Source of the DNA: Epiperipatus broadwayi
Taxonomy: Eukaryota; Onychophora; Udeonychophora; Euonychophora; Peripatidae
Length of the DNA: 64,000 nucleotides
Assembly (NCBI GenBank): GCA_028023455.1
Contig: JAQFVV010000317.1
Coordinates: forward strand, 62,001-126,000
Reading direction: 5' to 3'
Below the pieces are notes generated by a model. The model was not told the DNA's origin. It saw only the letters and a list, made by a program, of their open reading frames with translations, and did not search any database. Made by a program: the position numbers and the translations under genes. Below, piece after piece: positions 51,064-63,153 of the stretch. The number at the start of each line of letters is the position of its first letter. The stretch's first letter is position 1.

Positions 51064-52021
51064 TGTACCAGGTTCGATCCGCAGAAGAGCTTACTTACAC
51101 TGCAAATGGTTTAGCTGCTTACAAACTTCTTTATAATACATTTATAATCTTATTTAATTGTAAATATTACGTGAACAAACCGGCACATTCGAGCAAAGTC
51201 GGAAATATTATCGATAGCTTTAATTATCAACAATACCCACGATCAGATCATAGCCAACCTCAGCTGCTAGATTCAAACCCCTACTATCCAAACATTTTAT
51301 TTGTTTTGGAGTGAACCTGGGCACCAGCTAGTCTAAGACTAATGTATTCAGACAGTAGGCTCATAATCCAGCACTCGAAACAATCCCTTAACTAGCTTAG
51401 TCTATTTTTTGATCAATAACAAAATATAGTTTCAAGTAGTTAAAATGAATTGATAAAAGATTGGTAAAAGGAATTGACCGACCAATAAAGTTTTAAGTTT
51501 AAAGACATTTTATTTTAATTATCATTTATACTCTAAATTTAAATATTTTCAAATCTTATTTACTAACATAATACTGGTATTTCAAATATAATGATCACGC
51601 ACATGTTAATTTACACACTAGACTCAATACTAGTTTTAAGATTACCTTTTCTCTAGCTTAAATAAAGAGATTTATATTTTAAACTGGTAAATCAACTTTT
51701 AATTTTTTTACTTTTTCTAATCAATCACTTATAACTTTCATGAACAATATTTTCTTTAAACTAATAACAATAATAAAAGAATTCTTTGCTTATTTGAAAA
51801 CCAACTTCTTTTAATTTGATAGTTCTAAAGCAAACACTCTTAACACTTTTAATTAATTGTTTTTAACTTTTTTTTTTCAAAACTCTTTAACTTATACGTT
51901 TTTCAAAATCAAACTGTAACAAAACTCTTAAACTTTTAAATATGTTTTCTTTTAAAGAATAATTTTTGTTTTAATAATTTTTTTAAACAAAATTACTATG
52001 TGCCAATTCAAGGTTGGTACA
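51064..52021 (-). repeat. 3' LTR of element 2
   Basis: On the plus strand it runs from TGTACCAGGTTCGATCCGCA to CCAATTCAAGGTTGGTACA. It aligns along its length with 55322-56308. Open frames inside it on the plus strand (51063-51314) recur in the other LTR and are not genes. Confidence 0.85.
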
Positions 52022-52045
52022 TTACACCCTCCCTTTGAGAGTAAA
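52022..52045 (-). other. polypurine tract of element 2
   Basis: On the minus strand AAAGGGAGGGTGTAA directly precedes the LTR start TGTACCAACC, the normal site for plus-strand priming. Element 1 has a degenerate counterpart before 49820. Confidence 0.6.
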
Positions 52046-53464
52046 ATGTGTCATTTTTGACCATTTTATCTCTGACAACTTTAATTCTTAATTCTAAATA
52101 TTTATTAATTTTCTAAGTTTGCTTTTTGATAGCTTTTACTTTACATGCTAAGGGCAATCTGTAATTATGCTTCACTTCTTTCAATGCTGGCAACATGGCT
52201 TACAATGTTCTGAGTCCTGGATTGGGACCACCTGGACAAACTAATTTTGTGGCACAGGGATCTTTTGGAAACAAAGCGGAAGCTGATTCTCTGACTTATA
52301 CCGACTTATACATATGAAAATTTGAAGCTTCATTTGCCGGGTTTCTACCGGACTTGGAAAAAAGAAAGGTTCGCTGTGAATGACAGAAATTATCAAGTGT
52401 CCCTTTCCGTCTTACGCTTTGGAAAATGAGATATGGGGATGCTCCCCTGAAAAAGAGACATATTACTCTGGTTTTTCCCAATGCGCATTTTAAAAGAGGA
52501 ATGATCCCTGCCAATCCGTTACGGGTACTAAAATTTATCTAAATGACAGCTTTAAACTTATCCTTATCTAAAACTTATTTCACACTACCCTCTTCTTTTT
52601 AATTTCGAACCCTTATACACTCTTAATACAACTTAGATTGACTTTCATTTATATTATTTATCACTAATCATACAATATTATTTTCAAACCCTTATGAACA
52701 TTATATTACTTATTTATTTAATCTTACAATACTATTCTAAACTATTATGGACATCAGTTTCCATATTTATTTATATTACGGTATCATATTTTAAATCATT
52801 TATTTAACTTCTTTATTAATGTGTGTGTGTTCAGAAACAACTATTTTTATTGGATTACGATCCATTATTATAAAGATATTTTATTTGACCTAACCTTAAA
52901 TCATTTCTTTACTTTTTTTATTAACTTGTGTGTATTCAAAACCAACTTACTTTATTTTACTACGAATATTTTATTTATTTTTTACACATGTATTGTACGT
53001 ATTTATTTAACTTGATTTTATTATACGTATTTCCATTATTTTATTCATTTATTTAATTCTACAACATTACCTTTAAATCATTAATTTACCTATTTATTTA
53101 ACTTGATTTTATTGATTTTTTTATTTATTTGAACTGTTTATTTACGAGCATTTCTTCTTAATTAATATGTGCGTGGGAAAAAAGAATCTTTTGTTTTACG
53201 GATCCTCCGTTATTATTATTTCTTTCAAACATTTCATTTATTATTATTCATTTATTTTTTTAATTTATTGTCTTAAGTTTTAAATAGAAGTTTCAGATTT
53301 AATTTATCAGATTAATTTGCTTTAGAATAATCATATTCATGCCCATTGTCCATTTCTGGGCCTTTTTGTTTATTTCCTTTACTATTCCGCCCGATTACTA
53401 TCTTTTAAACAATGTTAGGCAGTTTCTTCTTTTTTCCTACTAATTCACTAATATAAATTATACT
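52046..53464 (-). other. non-coding 3' internal region of LTR element 2
   Basis: 52046-52540 and about 53280-53380 align with the corresponding parts of element 1. The intervening 52.55-53.28 kb is T-rich on the plus strand with no pol motif. A frame at 52514-52296 lies in the shared block but is closed in element 1, so it is not called. Confidence 0.5.
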
Positions 53465-53875
53465 TCATATTCTCATGTCTTTCCCTCGATTAAAATTTAT
53501 TACTTTATCTCTTTTTCGTTTTGTTCTATTTTCTGCCTTGTAAATTAGAAAACCTTTAAGCTTCACAGACCTCCATATTTTCCCTAACCGTGAATATTTT
53601 TTCTTACGCTCTCTCTTTGTTTTAAATCTATTTTTAAATCTACGGACACAAACGTTTATTTTAAACCTTTTATTTTTAATTCTTTGTAAAAACTCTTTTA
53701 CGCTATCTTCTACCTTGAACTTATATCTCTCTTCTATTTTTTGGTCTACATTTGTTTTTACCTTATCTGTTGCAACGCTATCTGATTCTAATTCAATTTC
53801 TATCTTTTTTATCACGTCAACTTCCTTTTCATCTTTTTGACTTTCTTTAATTAATTCTTTGAATGCGTGACTCGT
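53465..53875 (-). pseudogene. Lys/Glu-rich frame of LTR element 2, possible Gag C-terminal part
   Basis: Open for about 137 codons on the minus strand with no ATG near its start. The first half is acidic/coiled (KKIEIELESDSVATDKVKTN, then KIEERYKFKVEDSVKEFLQR). The second half is strongly basic (VCVRRFKNRFKTKRERKKKY), as in nucleic-acid-binding tails. It lies between the gag start and the 3' LTR, upstream of a block (PEMDNGHEYDY) that aligns with the end of gag in element 1. No CCHC knuckle. It may be the remaining C-terminal part of Gag, or a separate small protein of the element. Confidence 0.35.
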
Positions 53876-54600
53876 CTAAAAACGAGAAGATTTGACATCA
53901 CTCTAAATCGGCTACTTTTTATCCCACGTATACATATAATATGTCATTCGAAAGAAAATCAAAAGTTCTGTAAGATGGTGCCCTCTAGATTTATTTTACA
54001 AGTAAAAAAATCAATAAAAATGACCATATATGTCAAACAAAACCAAAGCACCGCCTCCTCACCAACTTTTCTTGAATCTTATTGGCTGTCCCACCTCTGT
54101 CAGAAAGGGAAATGGCTGCCAAAAAGTAAAAAGTTACGTTCGTTTTGATTTTTATTACGAAAATTATAAACGAATGTTTACAACATTTTAAACAATATTT
54201 GAATTGAATTACAAATTATTATTGATAAAATAATACTAAAAATCAAATTATTTTAGAAAAATAGTTAAGATATTACCAAGAATTATTTATTTATTGCTAC
54301 ATATTGATCGTAACGTTAAAGTGAAAAAAAAAACATTGCTAACGCAATCTTTTTTGGTTGGTTGAATAGCGGTTACTTTTATTTCACCGCAATTGAATAT
54401 TTTTTAAATTATAAATCAAATTTTATTTTTGAAAAGACTTTCGTTTGTTTCATAATCTGACAATTCAGTAATATACTTTTTACAAACGAAACTAATGTAT
54501 TTATATTATTAAAAGTGATCTATTTTAACAATAGATTTTGTTAAAGTTGTGAGTTGGTCAATTACAAGTTTTGATTTTTAACTCATTCGGCCAATTAAAT
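53867..54600. mobile_element. probable insertion inside gag of element 2
   Basis: The gag frame of element 2 loses its similarity to element 1 at about 54600, and coiled coding sequence resumes at about 53875. The intervening ~720 bp has different composition (CpG-containing, for example ACCGCCTCCTC near 54050). Its ends, CTCGTCTAAAAACGAG and, inward from the right, ATGAGTTAAAAATCAAAAC, are only loosely inverted. The nature of the element is unknown. Confidence 0.35.
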
Positions 54601-54936
54601 AATAATCGTTGAAAGGGTTAAGTCTACTTCTATGATCTCTTGATTTTTCTCTACCTTTCCTGTAATTTCATCCCTCATTTCCTTCATTTCTGTAATCATT
54701 TCTACTTTGACCTGATTAATTTCTTCCTTCAATTCTAGCTGGCTTTGTTTGATTTCTTGTCGCATTTCCTCTTTGAGGTCTTGCTGACTTTGCTCAAATT
54801 TCTGACACAATTCTTGTTGTCTTTGTTTGAATTCTTGCATCATATTCATCATCATCTGCATGCCAGATATTTCTTCTTTCTCTTTTTCTACTAACTGGGG
54901 ATTTTTTAAATATTTCGGGCTTTCTTTCGGATCCAT
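54595..54936 (-). pseudogene. gag of LTR element 2, N-terminal coiled-coil part only
   Basis: The first ATG on the minus strand at 54936 gives MDPKESPKYLKNPQLVEKEK, directly comparable to the start in element 1. It is followed by a Gln/Glu-rich repeat region (FKQRQQELCQKFEQSQQDLK) with clear heptads, then KEMRDEITGKVEKNQEIIEV. The frame ends after 113 codons at 54595, where the probable insertion begins. The capsid domain seen in element 1 (ALDWW) was not found. Confidence 0.65.
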
Positions 54937-55283
54937 TTTCGGAAATTGGAATTTCAAAGTTGTTTTTCTTTCTATTAAACTAGCGCTTATGTTAAACTAA
55001 ATTTAAATACTACCATTTATATATTTCTTACTAAAACATAAACATACACCTAACTCCACCCCATTGTCCATTTCCTCTACCCGATCTTAATGCTTTACCT
55101 CCATCCAAACATCTAACTGTCTTTGATTTGAAAGCATAAATGTCAAATCTCTCTTCATTTAAAGAAAAAAAAGTTTTCAGTCAATTCTTTTTTTTTTTAA
55201 ATTAAACCATTTTAACATACATAATTTACCTTTTGTATAAAAAAAATTTTTCAAACAAGAAACAAAGTATTTAATTACCATTG

Positions 55284-55318
55284 TTTCTTAGGTCCAGCCC
55301 CACATTGGGAATAGCCAT
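55284..55318 (-). other. primer-binding site of element 2 (putative)
   Basis: On the minus strand, TAAA then TGGCTATTCCCAATGTGGGG follows the LTR end (55322). It matches the element-1 site position for position through TTCCCAA, which supports both LTR boundaries. Confidence 0.5.
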
Positions 55319-55321
55319 TTA

Positions 55322-56308
55322 TGTATCGGGTTCGATCTGCAGAAGATTTTACTTACACTGCAAATGGTTTAACTGGTTACAAACTTCTTTATAATACATT
55401 TATAATCTTATTTAATTATAAATATTACGTGAATGAACCGGCACGTTCGTGCAAAGTGGGAAATATTATTGATAGCTTTAACTATCAACAATACCCACGA
55501 TCAGATCATAGCCCACCTCGGCTGCTACATTCAAACCCCTACTATCCAAACACTTTATTTGTTTCAGAGTAAATCCTGGGCACCAGCTAGTCTAAGACTA
55601 ACATATTCAGACAGTAGGCTCATAATCCAGTGCTCGAAACAATCCCTTAACTAGCTCAGTCTATTTTTTGATCAATAACAAAATATAGTTTCAAGAAGTG
55701 GTTAAAACAAATTGATAAAAGATTAGTAAAAGAATTGCTAAAAAGAAATGGTAAAAAGAATTGACCGACCAATAAAGTTTTAAGTTTAAAAACATTTTAT
55801 TTTAATTATCATTTATACTCTAAATTTAAATATTTTCAAATCTTATTTACTAACATTATACTGGTATTTCAAATATAATGATCACACACATGTTAATTCA
55901 CACACTAGACTCAATAGTAGTTTTAAGATTACCTTTTCTCTAGTTTAAATAAAAAGAGATTTGTATTTTAAACTGGAAAATCAACTTTTAATTTCTTTAC
56001 TTTTTCTAATCAATCACTTATAACTTTCATGAACAATATTTTCTTTAAACTAACAACAATAATAAAAGAATTCTTTGCTTATTTGAAAACCAACTTCTTT
56101 TAATTTGATGGTTCTAAAGCAAACACCCTTAATACTTTTAATTAATTGTTTTTAACTTTTTTTCAAAACTCTTTAACTTTTACATTTTTCAAAAACAAAC
56201 TGTAATAAAACTCTTAAACTTTTAAATACATTTTCTTCTAACGAATAATTTTTGTTTTAATAATTTTTTTTAAACAAAATTATTATGTGCCAATTCAAGG
56301 TTGTTACA
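55322..56308 (-). repeat. 5' LTR of element 2
   Basis: It runs (plus strand) from TGTATCGGGTTCGATCTGCA to CAATTCAAGGTTGTTACA. It shares with the LTRs of element 1 the GGTCGGTCAATTC zone and, on the minus strand, a CTGG-GCCCAGG block, showing a common family. Confidence 0.85.
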
Positions 56309-59300
56309 ATATATATATACTGTGCCCTTTTCTATAGGTCAGAAATAGTCAATTATAGCAAATTACTAAAAATTTTAAATTTTAGAATATGTTCTTTTGA
56401 TATGTTAATTATATTTTGTTAATTATGTTATAAAGTACAATTTGAAGCTAAAGAAAATACGTAGTATATAAAATTATAGCGAATCATTAAAAATAGTTAA
56501 ATAAAGCTAAAAATATTATTTCATATGGTTGCAAACGCTGGCCATAATGAATAACACAGCTATAAATATTAAAGGTATATTTAAATGTTAAATTTTAATA
56601 GTTTTAAACTTATAGAAGTAAATGTTATATTTAAATTTATAAATTATCTTTAATAGTCAAAATTAATATCGTATATTTTTAAAAGTAAACTTTATGATAG
56701 TGAAAATTGTATTTGGTTCTATATTTTTTAAATTGTTCTTCCAAAATTTTATAATTATATTATTTAATATAATAAAGTGTTGCAATTTTTATTAATCCAG
56801 ACAGAGAAATAGATTGAAAATCGTCTGTCTCAAATTTTGTTAATCATGTGACTTGTACACTACATGCTTTCACACATGCTTGTTTGAATTTAGATTAACA
56901 GGGTTTGAAATATTTAAAAATTGTATTATAGGATTGGATAGAATTATTACCTAGCATAAAGCAAATATTAAATAATAAATTAACTATCATATAACTTACT
57001 TAAATGATGTAATAAAGACGAATACAGTCATAATATAAAAATTAAATATTTTGTTTAATTAAAACTAGATAAATTGAATATTAAGAGTCGGATAAATATT
57101 AAAATATATTTTAAAAGTTATTTTAAATGTTTAAATAATTTTAATAAGGTAATAATTGAATTAAAAGTTATATTTTAAATAATATTTTAAGTTATATTAC
57201 GTCATAAATTTTTATTTTAAAATTTAATTTTTCATGTTTGCAATATATGCAAAATTGATCTCAAACTAAAAGTGAGAATAAACCAATCAAATTATGTATT
57301 CTCTAGGATATAAATACCAATTGACCAGGGGGTCTAGGGGGTGATTGAAATGTTTTTAAAAGGTAGCTGAACATATCAGAAGCTATCAGGTGATTATAAT
57401 TTTAACTTTATTATTTTAGTCAATTTTAGCGTTCTCTCATAATTTTATTTGCAAAAGCTAATTGATATTTTAAAAGTAACTTGCAAAAAGAGAGTGTAAA
57501 CTAAAAAAGTATTTTAATAATTTCGTTTAACATGCCTTGTTAAATTTTTAAAAGTCCGTTATCAGTGGTATTTTATCAAAGTCTAATTCAGAACTTAGCA
57601 ATAAAAAATGGATATACTACGAAATAAAATGTATATAAGTTATAATACTGTAAAAATGTTTGGAATATTTATTGATACAGCTTCATTAATGCTTAACCGG
57701 AGAACTATTTTAGTACATAAAAAGTTGGATATTATACGGATACAATGGAAAGCTATTTGCCATCTAAAAAAGAAATTGGAAACGCATTATTATTTATAAG
57801 CTTATCCAAGTGTTTTAAAAAAGAATAAGATACTTATATCTTATGAATTGTTTATAAAATATCATAATGAAAGGAATAAAATGTTTAGTTGTTTTTGAAG
57901 GAAACATTTTTAAAAAAAAATTTTTGCAAGAATTTAAGAAATAACAGAGAAGATTTTACTAAAGCATTGTGATATATAAAACTTCTTGTCTAGGAAATAT
58001 TTTTTAAAAAAAAAACGCATCTTTAGAAGTATTTGTTTTAAAGAACTTTATTAAGAATGAAAACCTATATAAAAAAAGTGAACATATAGTTGAATAAAAA
58101 GATGGATCCATGAAAGTACAAATAGTACATAAAAGTTTACCGAATATTTTAAAATTAAATTAGATGGAATGATGCATCAGATAAACCCAGCAGAGAATCT
58201 TGAAGAAGCTTCACAGGATTAATTCAATATTATGATTTAATAATTATCATTCTTAATAATAAAACCTAGGATTTTTTTTCTAATAAACTTTACTAAAATG
58301 GATTAATAATTAAGTTTTATTTTTAAAACTTTAATGCGCTTTGAGAACATTTTAAAAAGAAAAACTCTAGAGAAAATAATAAACATTTTGGACTTATCAT
58401 GAACTATTGTCAAGTGAATACGTAATTATAGTTTTGATTTCTTTTATTTTATTAACTTAGCTTAAATGTAAATTTTCTATATTTTTTATAAGATTAGGAA
58501 AACATAAAACATTAATTTGTTAATAACATAAAATTTTATAATATAATAATCTAATAATTTAGATAAGAATATTTTTTAAATAAAACGTATGGATGTGTAT
58601 TTTCTTTATGTATGCAATGTTCTATATCCAGTGAATGGAGGAAGCCTACTAAATGATGACCAGATAAAGATTATTTGGTAATGATATTGAATATTAATAA
58701 TTTATAATGTATATTCTTGTTTTCTTTTAGATTATCTATGAATAGTAAGAATGAAGTATAAATGTTTAATTATATGTAAATGCATTTTTTTCATACAACA
58801 TTTTAAAAACATTATGAGATTAGGACTTATTTGAAAATATGCATACAATGACTTTTATATTAGTGATATAATCCAACATAGTAACAAATATTTGTGTGAT
58901 TCTTTAAAACTTTCATGTTATTGGATATTTAGATATTGGTTTATTGGATTGTATATGATTAAACATATAGAATAATGAAGTAAGCAAACTTTTCTTGTGG
59001 AACAGTGAGATTGTTTTAAACTATCAGTGAATTTATTTATTGTTTTGTAAATGTAGATAGTTATTTTATCGATGTAAGATGTGGAAAATCTTGAGAAATA
59101 GTAATGAGATAGTGGCTTGGAAGTACTTGAGTAGACAGGAAACCAAGATGATGTTTTAAAAATAGGATGTTATAAGGGATGTGAATAATACTTATAGTCT
59201 TTGTGTAGATATCAGCATAGTTAACAAAGCCCTATGACTGGTACACATTTTATTTTGACAGTGTTTATATTCTTTAGATATTTGATGTTTTAAATAAAGC

Positions 59301-61412
59301 TGAAGGAATAGCTTTAACATAGTTTATGTATTGGAGGATATTAGAGAGGCAAAGGTCATACCTCCATTTCTTGTTAATGCACTGTGCCATGATTTTGAGA
59401 TATGTTATGAGTGATACTCTAGCTTTCTTCCTTAAATTCTTTGCATCTGTTTTTGTTATCTTTATTTCATGTAACTGCATTGTTCAGTAAGATATTTTGA
59501 AAAGAAATGGTAAATAATTTAGAGCTTAGGTTATGCTATCGTTTGTATAAGATTGGTTTATTTTCTTAGAAGGAATAGAATTTTATAACTTGAAATTGAA
59601 GTTCCAATGAATCTTAAAGGAAAGGAAAGAATCATAGAATATATTTTTAATTTATTTCGTAAATGAAATATAAATTTTTAGATTAGAGTATCTAAAATAA
59701 AGATATTTTCTTTAAAATGTTAATAACTTTTGAATGCTTGTTATGTTATTATTTTTAGAAAAATTAAATATTGCATATTTTTAAAATACAATAGTACAAA
59801 GTAAAAGATGTAAAGAATATGTATAGTATATTTTTTATTTATTGAATAACAGGAATATATTGATGATTACACTTATATCATACTAAAGTAAGGCTAAATA
59901 AGAATATATTATGATTAGTAAACATCGTGTGATAAATGATATCCACTAAAATCTAGTAATGAATTATGGATAAATATTTTATGTAACATCTTTGACATTA
60001 CAAGATGAAAATTTGTTTATTTTTTTAAGAAATCCATACTCATTATAATGTTAATTTTTGTTTTTCTGTGGAATGTTTTCCTACAAATGTGTTTTAAGAA
60101 TAAGATAGTTTAATAATATTAAGGATGGAATATTTTTGTTAATAAAATAAATAAATATATTTGTAATAAGTTAACCATAATGATAAACCAAATGGTAACA
60201 TTTTATTTGGTCTTAAGTCTAAATAAAGACCTAACTAAGTATAAATTATTTTATAACCCAGTAAATAAAAATGTAAAGTATAAAATAAGGATATCCATTG
60301 TAAATAGTGTACATAAGTGGTTTATTTTATTTTGTTGTTTATTAATAAATTTTGTTAAAATTTGTTTTTCAAAAATTTTGTGTCTGAATTGTTTATTTCT
60401 CCACTACACTGCATGAAATCACAATATATTCATAATAATTGAAACAAACATATAATTTTGCACAAAAGATAAATAAAGACTTGTTTTAAGAATTCAAATG
60501 TTTTATTGGTATTCATTTAATTAGGTAATCATAATTTTACATTATTTTATTGGTTATAACTTAGGTAACATAATAGTACATTGAATTATATGCTATTAGT
60601 TGCCACATACTTTTGTTTGTCGGATTATCAAATGCTATCACATGTTTATTATAGTATTACATGAAGATAAGATCATATTATATTATTTTATTATGGTAAT
60701 ATAAATATAGTAAAAGAAAAGAGATACAGAATTAGTTATACAATGAATAATATTATTATATTTTATTATTATTAGTTGAGTGTAGTAGATTATGACATAA
60801 AATTCCTTCTCATATTTTGCTACTGTAATTTTAAATTAACTTAGAATAAATTTATGAACCTGAGATTTTTATTGAACTAGATTATTATAAATAGAAGATC
60901 AGGATTTAATTATTAGCTTAATCTGCATGAGTAAAAGTTATTAAAGTCATAAGAATACTATGAGTTTGTTATTTGAAATAATAATAAAGGGAGGATAGTG
61001 TTCTTATGCCACTGAGGTAATATCCTGTAGGATATTGGCTCAATGTAATCTATCTTGTCACCTGTATTTTCACTTCCAAGTCTCATGAAAATATTAAATA
61101 TTTATTTAATTTTATTTTTATAATATGAACCTTATTCATATTTTAAATTTTAGCTAGTGAAACATTTAATTTTAATGCTGAATATTTCATTTATTAATTA
61201 TTAACTGAGCTAGAACCTGTTTTACTTTATATCGTATACTATCTGGATGTGAGAATGGCGCTTGGCACGGTTAGAATATATATATATGTATATAAAATCT
61301 AATCTAACTGAATGATCAACCCACTAACTATTATGGATGGTAAATATTAACAACAAGCTTCTATCTCAAGCTAATCAGATTTCTTTTATATAAATTTCTC
61401 TTAATATTAATC
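56309..61412. other. AT-rich intergenic stretch
   Basis: No supported gene. A minus-strand frame from an ATG at 59480 to 59274 (KITKTDAKNLRKKARVSLIT, then KIMAQCINKKWRYDL) is more coding-like than its surroundings, but I cannot name it. A plus frame at 57608-57799 is weaker. A small perfect palindrome AATATCC-TGTA-GGATATT sits at about 61019. Confidence 0.4.
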
Positions 61413-61621
61413 GGTAATAGTATGAATAGTCAACCCTACCGTCTGATGGTGCTCTTTTTCACCCAATTCACATCAATATACCAATTCACAAACCACATGT
61501 TTGTTTACATAATATTACGCTGAAAGGTTTTTTTTTTTTTTACAACCGTTTTTTTTTTTTCTGTCGGCGATGGTAAACCAAAAAGGTTTTTTTTATTCCA
61601 CTTGGGTTTTTTTTTTTGTTT

Positions 61622-62275
61622 TTAATAAACACATTGTTTTTGGATGGTTTAGGGGTGTTGGTTTGTTTGTAAATTAACGACTGACTGTCCATACATTTCT
61701 TTACATAATATTACATATGGTAAACCAAATTTTTTTTCACACATTTTTTTTTTCTTTTGGTTCGTTTTTGTTAAGAAACAAACACTTTGTTTTTAGATGG
61801 TGTGTTGGTGTTGGTTTGCTTTTAAATTATCGATTAACACTCCTTCGGTTTGTTTACACAAAAATACAGTAACAAATACTTTGTTGTTTTTAGATGGTGG
61901 AGGGGGAGGGGGCTATTTGCTTTTAACTTATCTTTTTTTTTTTGGTTGATGTTTTTATTTGCTGAAAGATTTTAAGAATTTGTGACTTTTGAATAAACCA
62001 ACACTTGGTTTTTTAGAGGGTGGAGGGGAGATGGGTTGTTTTGATTTTTAATTGTCCTTTTTTTTTGTTGTTAATTTATTATGAAGCTTTTTTTTTGTTT
62101 CAAATCTTTACGCTACATAAAGCTTTATATGATAGCGAAAAGTTATTTGTTAATTTTTTGGGCCTTTAATTTTAAAAAAACACATAAACAGTTCATTGTT
62201 AAAGAACACTTTTTTTTAAAGCCCGGGGAGGTGGGTGGTGAGCAAGGTTTGTTTTGATTTTTAATTATCTACTTT
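61622..62275 (+). repeat. internal G-rich repeat units of the transposon, copy 2
   Basis: Five units near 61630, 61791, 61885, 61995 and 62210 share TTTTTAGATGGTG-, a G-rich run (GGAGGGGGAGGGGG near 61900), and TTTGCTTTTAAATTATCGA-type tails, as in copy 1. Confidence 0.65.
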
Positions 62276-62318
62276 TTTTGGATTTTCTTTTTGAACATTT
62301 TATTATGTTATATCACAG

Positions 62319-62320
<2 letters not shown>

Positions 62321-62384
<64 letters not shown>

Positions 62385-62385
62385 T
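62321..62385. repeat. (ATT)n microsatellite
   Basis: About 21 ATT units within the transposon; absent from copy 1. Confidence 0.95.
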
Positions 62386-62598
62386 TGGTGGGGTCTTTTG
62401 AATCAACTCTTAAACACTTCTTTTTCTTTTTTTGGTATAATAAATATTACCTACTTTAATTGTTAATGAAACTTATCAAATATTACCTACCTACTTTATA
62501 ATCATATGAACAACAAAAACAATATCAAATTTTTCCATAAAATAATTTATTGAATCAAAAAGAAATGAAACTTTGAACAAATTGTGAAGCAAAACAAG

Positions 62599-63153
62599 TT
62601 AAAAAAACAACAAAACAATCTCATTTAGACGGGCATAAAAAACAGCAGCCAAAAGTGACACGTAAATAAAATAACAGGGTAGCCTCAAAGCTGTAAGTAA
62701 CCGGTTTTGGAGCCTTCGAGCCAACAACTTCCCTTGCGCAGACCTACATAGGTACGCTTGCTCGAGTTTCTCTTTCTGGGAAAACACAATATTGTGCGTC
62801 CACTTGTGTGGCTGGCTGGCAATTCACTCAGCTTTGACCAATTCGGACAACTTGCAAATGACATTTGTCAGTTCTCGCACGGATTCGTGTGTAAACGGGC
62901 ATTTGCGCGCCAAATCGGAAAACCTCTGCTGAAAAAATAACCTTTTTAATTTGTGTGCATTTCAAATGCATAAAGAAGCATGTGTGATGACATGACAGTT
63001 CTTAATATGGAATAACAATTCCACTATGCTTTCTAAAAAATTTCCTACAATGAATTTTTGCAGTCTTTCGTCTCTTTCAAATACGGCCACCATCAAATCA
63101 GACTGTAGCAAGAGTTCAAGAGTGCTCACTTGACGAATACTGTCACAGTGCAA
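62599..63153 (-). pseudogene. unrecognised element-encoded protein, copy 2
   Basis: One minus-strand frame runs ~185 codons with only two stops (about 62962 and 62840). From the N-terminus it reads LLLQSDLMVAVFERDERLQK, FIVGNFLESIVELLFHIKNC, then HESVRELTNVICKLSELVKA, IASQPHKWTHNIVFSQKEKL and SAQGKLLARRLQNRLLTALR. Copy 1 has the corresponding sequence with more damage. The protein has alternating hydrophobic and charged residues, suggesting helices; no catalytic DDE or zinc finger is evident. It may be a fragment of a transposase or an accessory protein. Function unknown. Confidence 0.4.

Larger units (their letters stand above)
51064..56308 (-). mobile_element. LTR retrotransposon 2, gag-only (TR-GAG-like), minus strand
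   Basis: LTRs at 55322-56308 (5') and 51064-52021 (3') flank 3,300 bp. Both begin TGTA and end TACA on the minus strand, making good TG...CA ends. It is flanked by ATAT on both sides within (TA)n, which is compatible with a 4-bp duplication but not diagnostic. The gag start (54936-54595) resembles element 1. A charged frame (53875-53465) and blocks before the 3' LTR also remain. No pol motifs. About 720 bp (53870-54600) appear to be a further insertion. Confidence 0.7.

Noticed and set aside
51063-51314. Repeated plus-strand frame (also at 55321-55572)
   Set aside because: Lies antisense within the two LTRs of element 2; similarity between the copies is explained by LTR identity.
52296-52514. 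72-codon minus frame with a protease-like position before the LTR
   Set aside because: No DTG/DSG motif, and the homologous stretch in element 1 is closed.
57608-57799. 63-codon plus frame starting at an ATG
   Set aside because: Isolated, no motif, no splice sites or copies; indistinguishable from chance.
59274-59480. 68-codon minus frame as a gene
   Set aside because: Coding-like composition but no recognisable domain and nothing supporting either a transcript or a known element.
62254-62466. Leu-rich plus frame
   Set aside because: Produced by the (ATT)n microsatellite.
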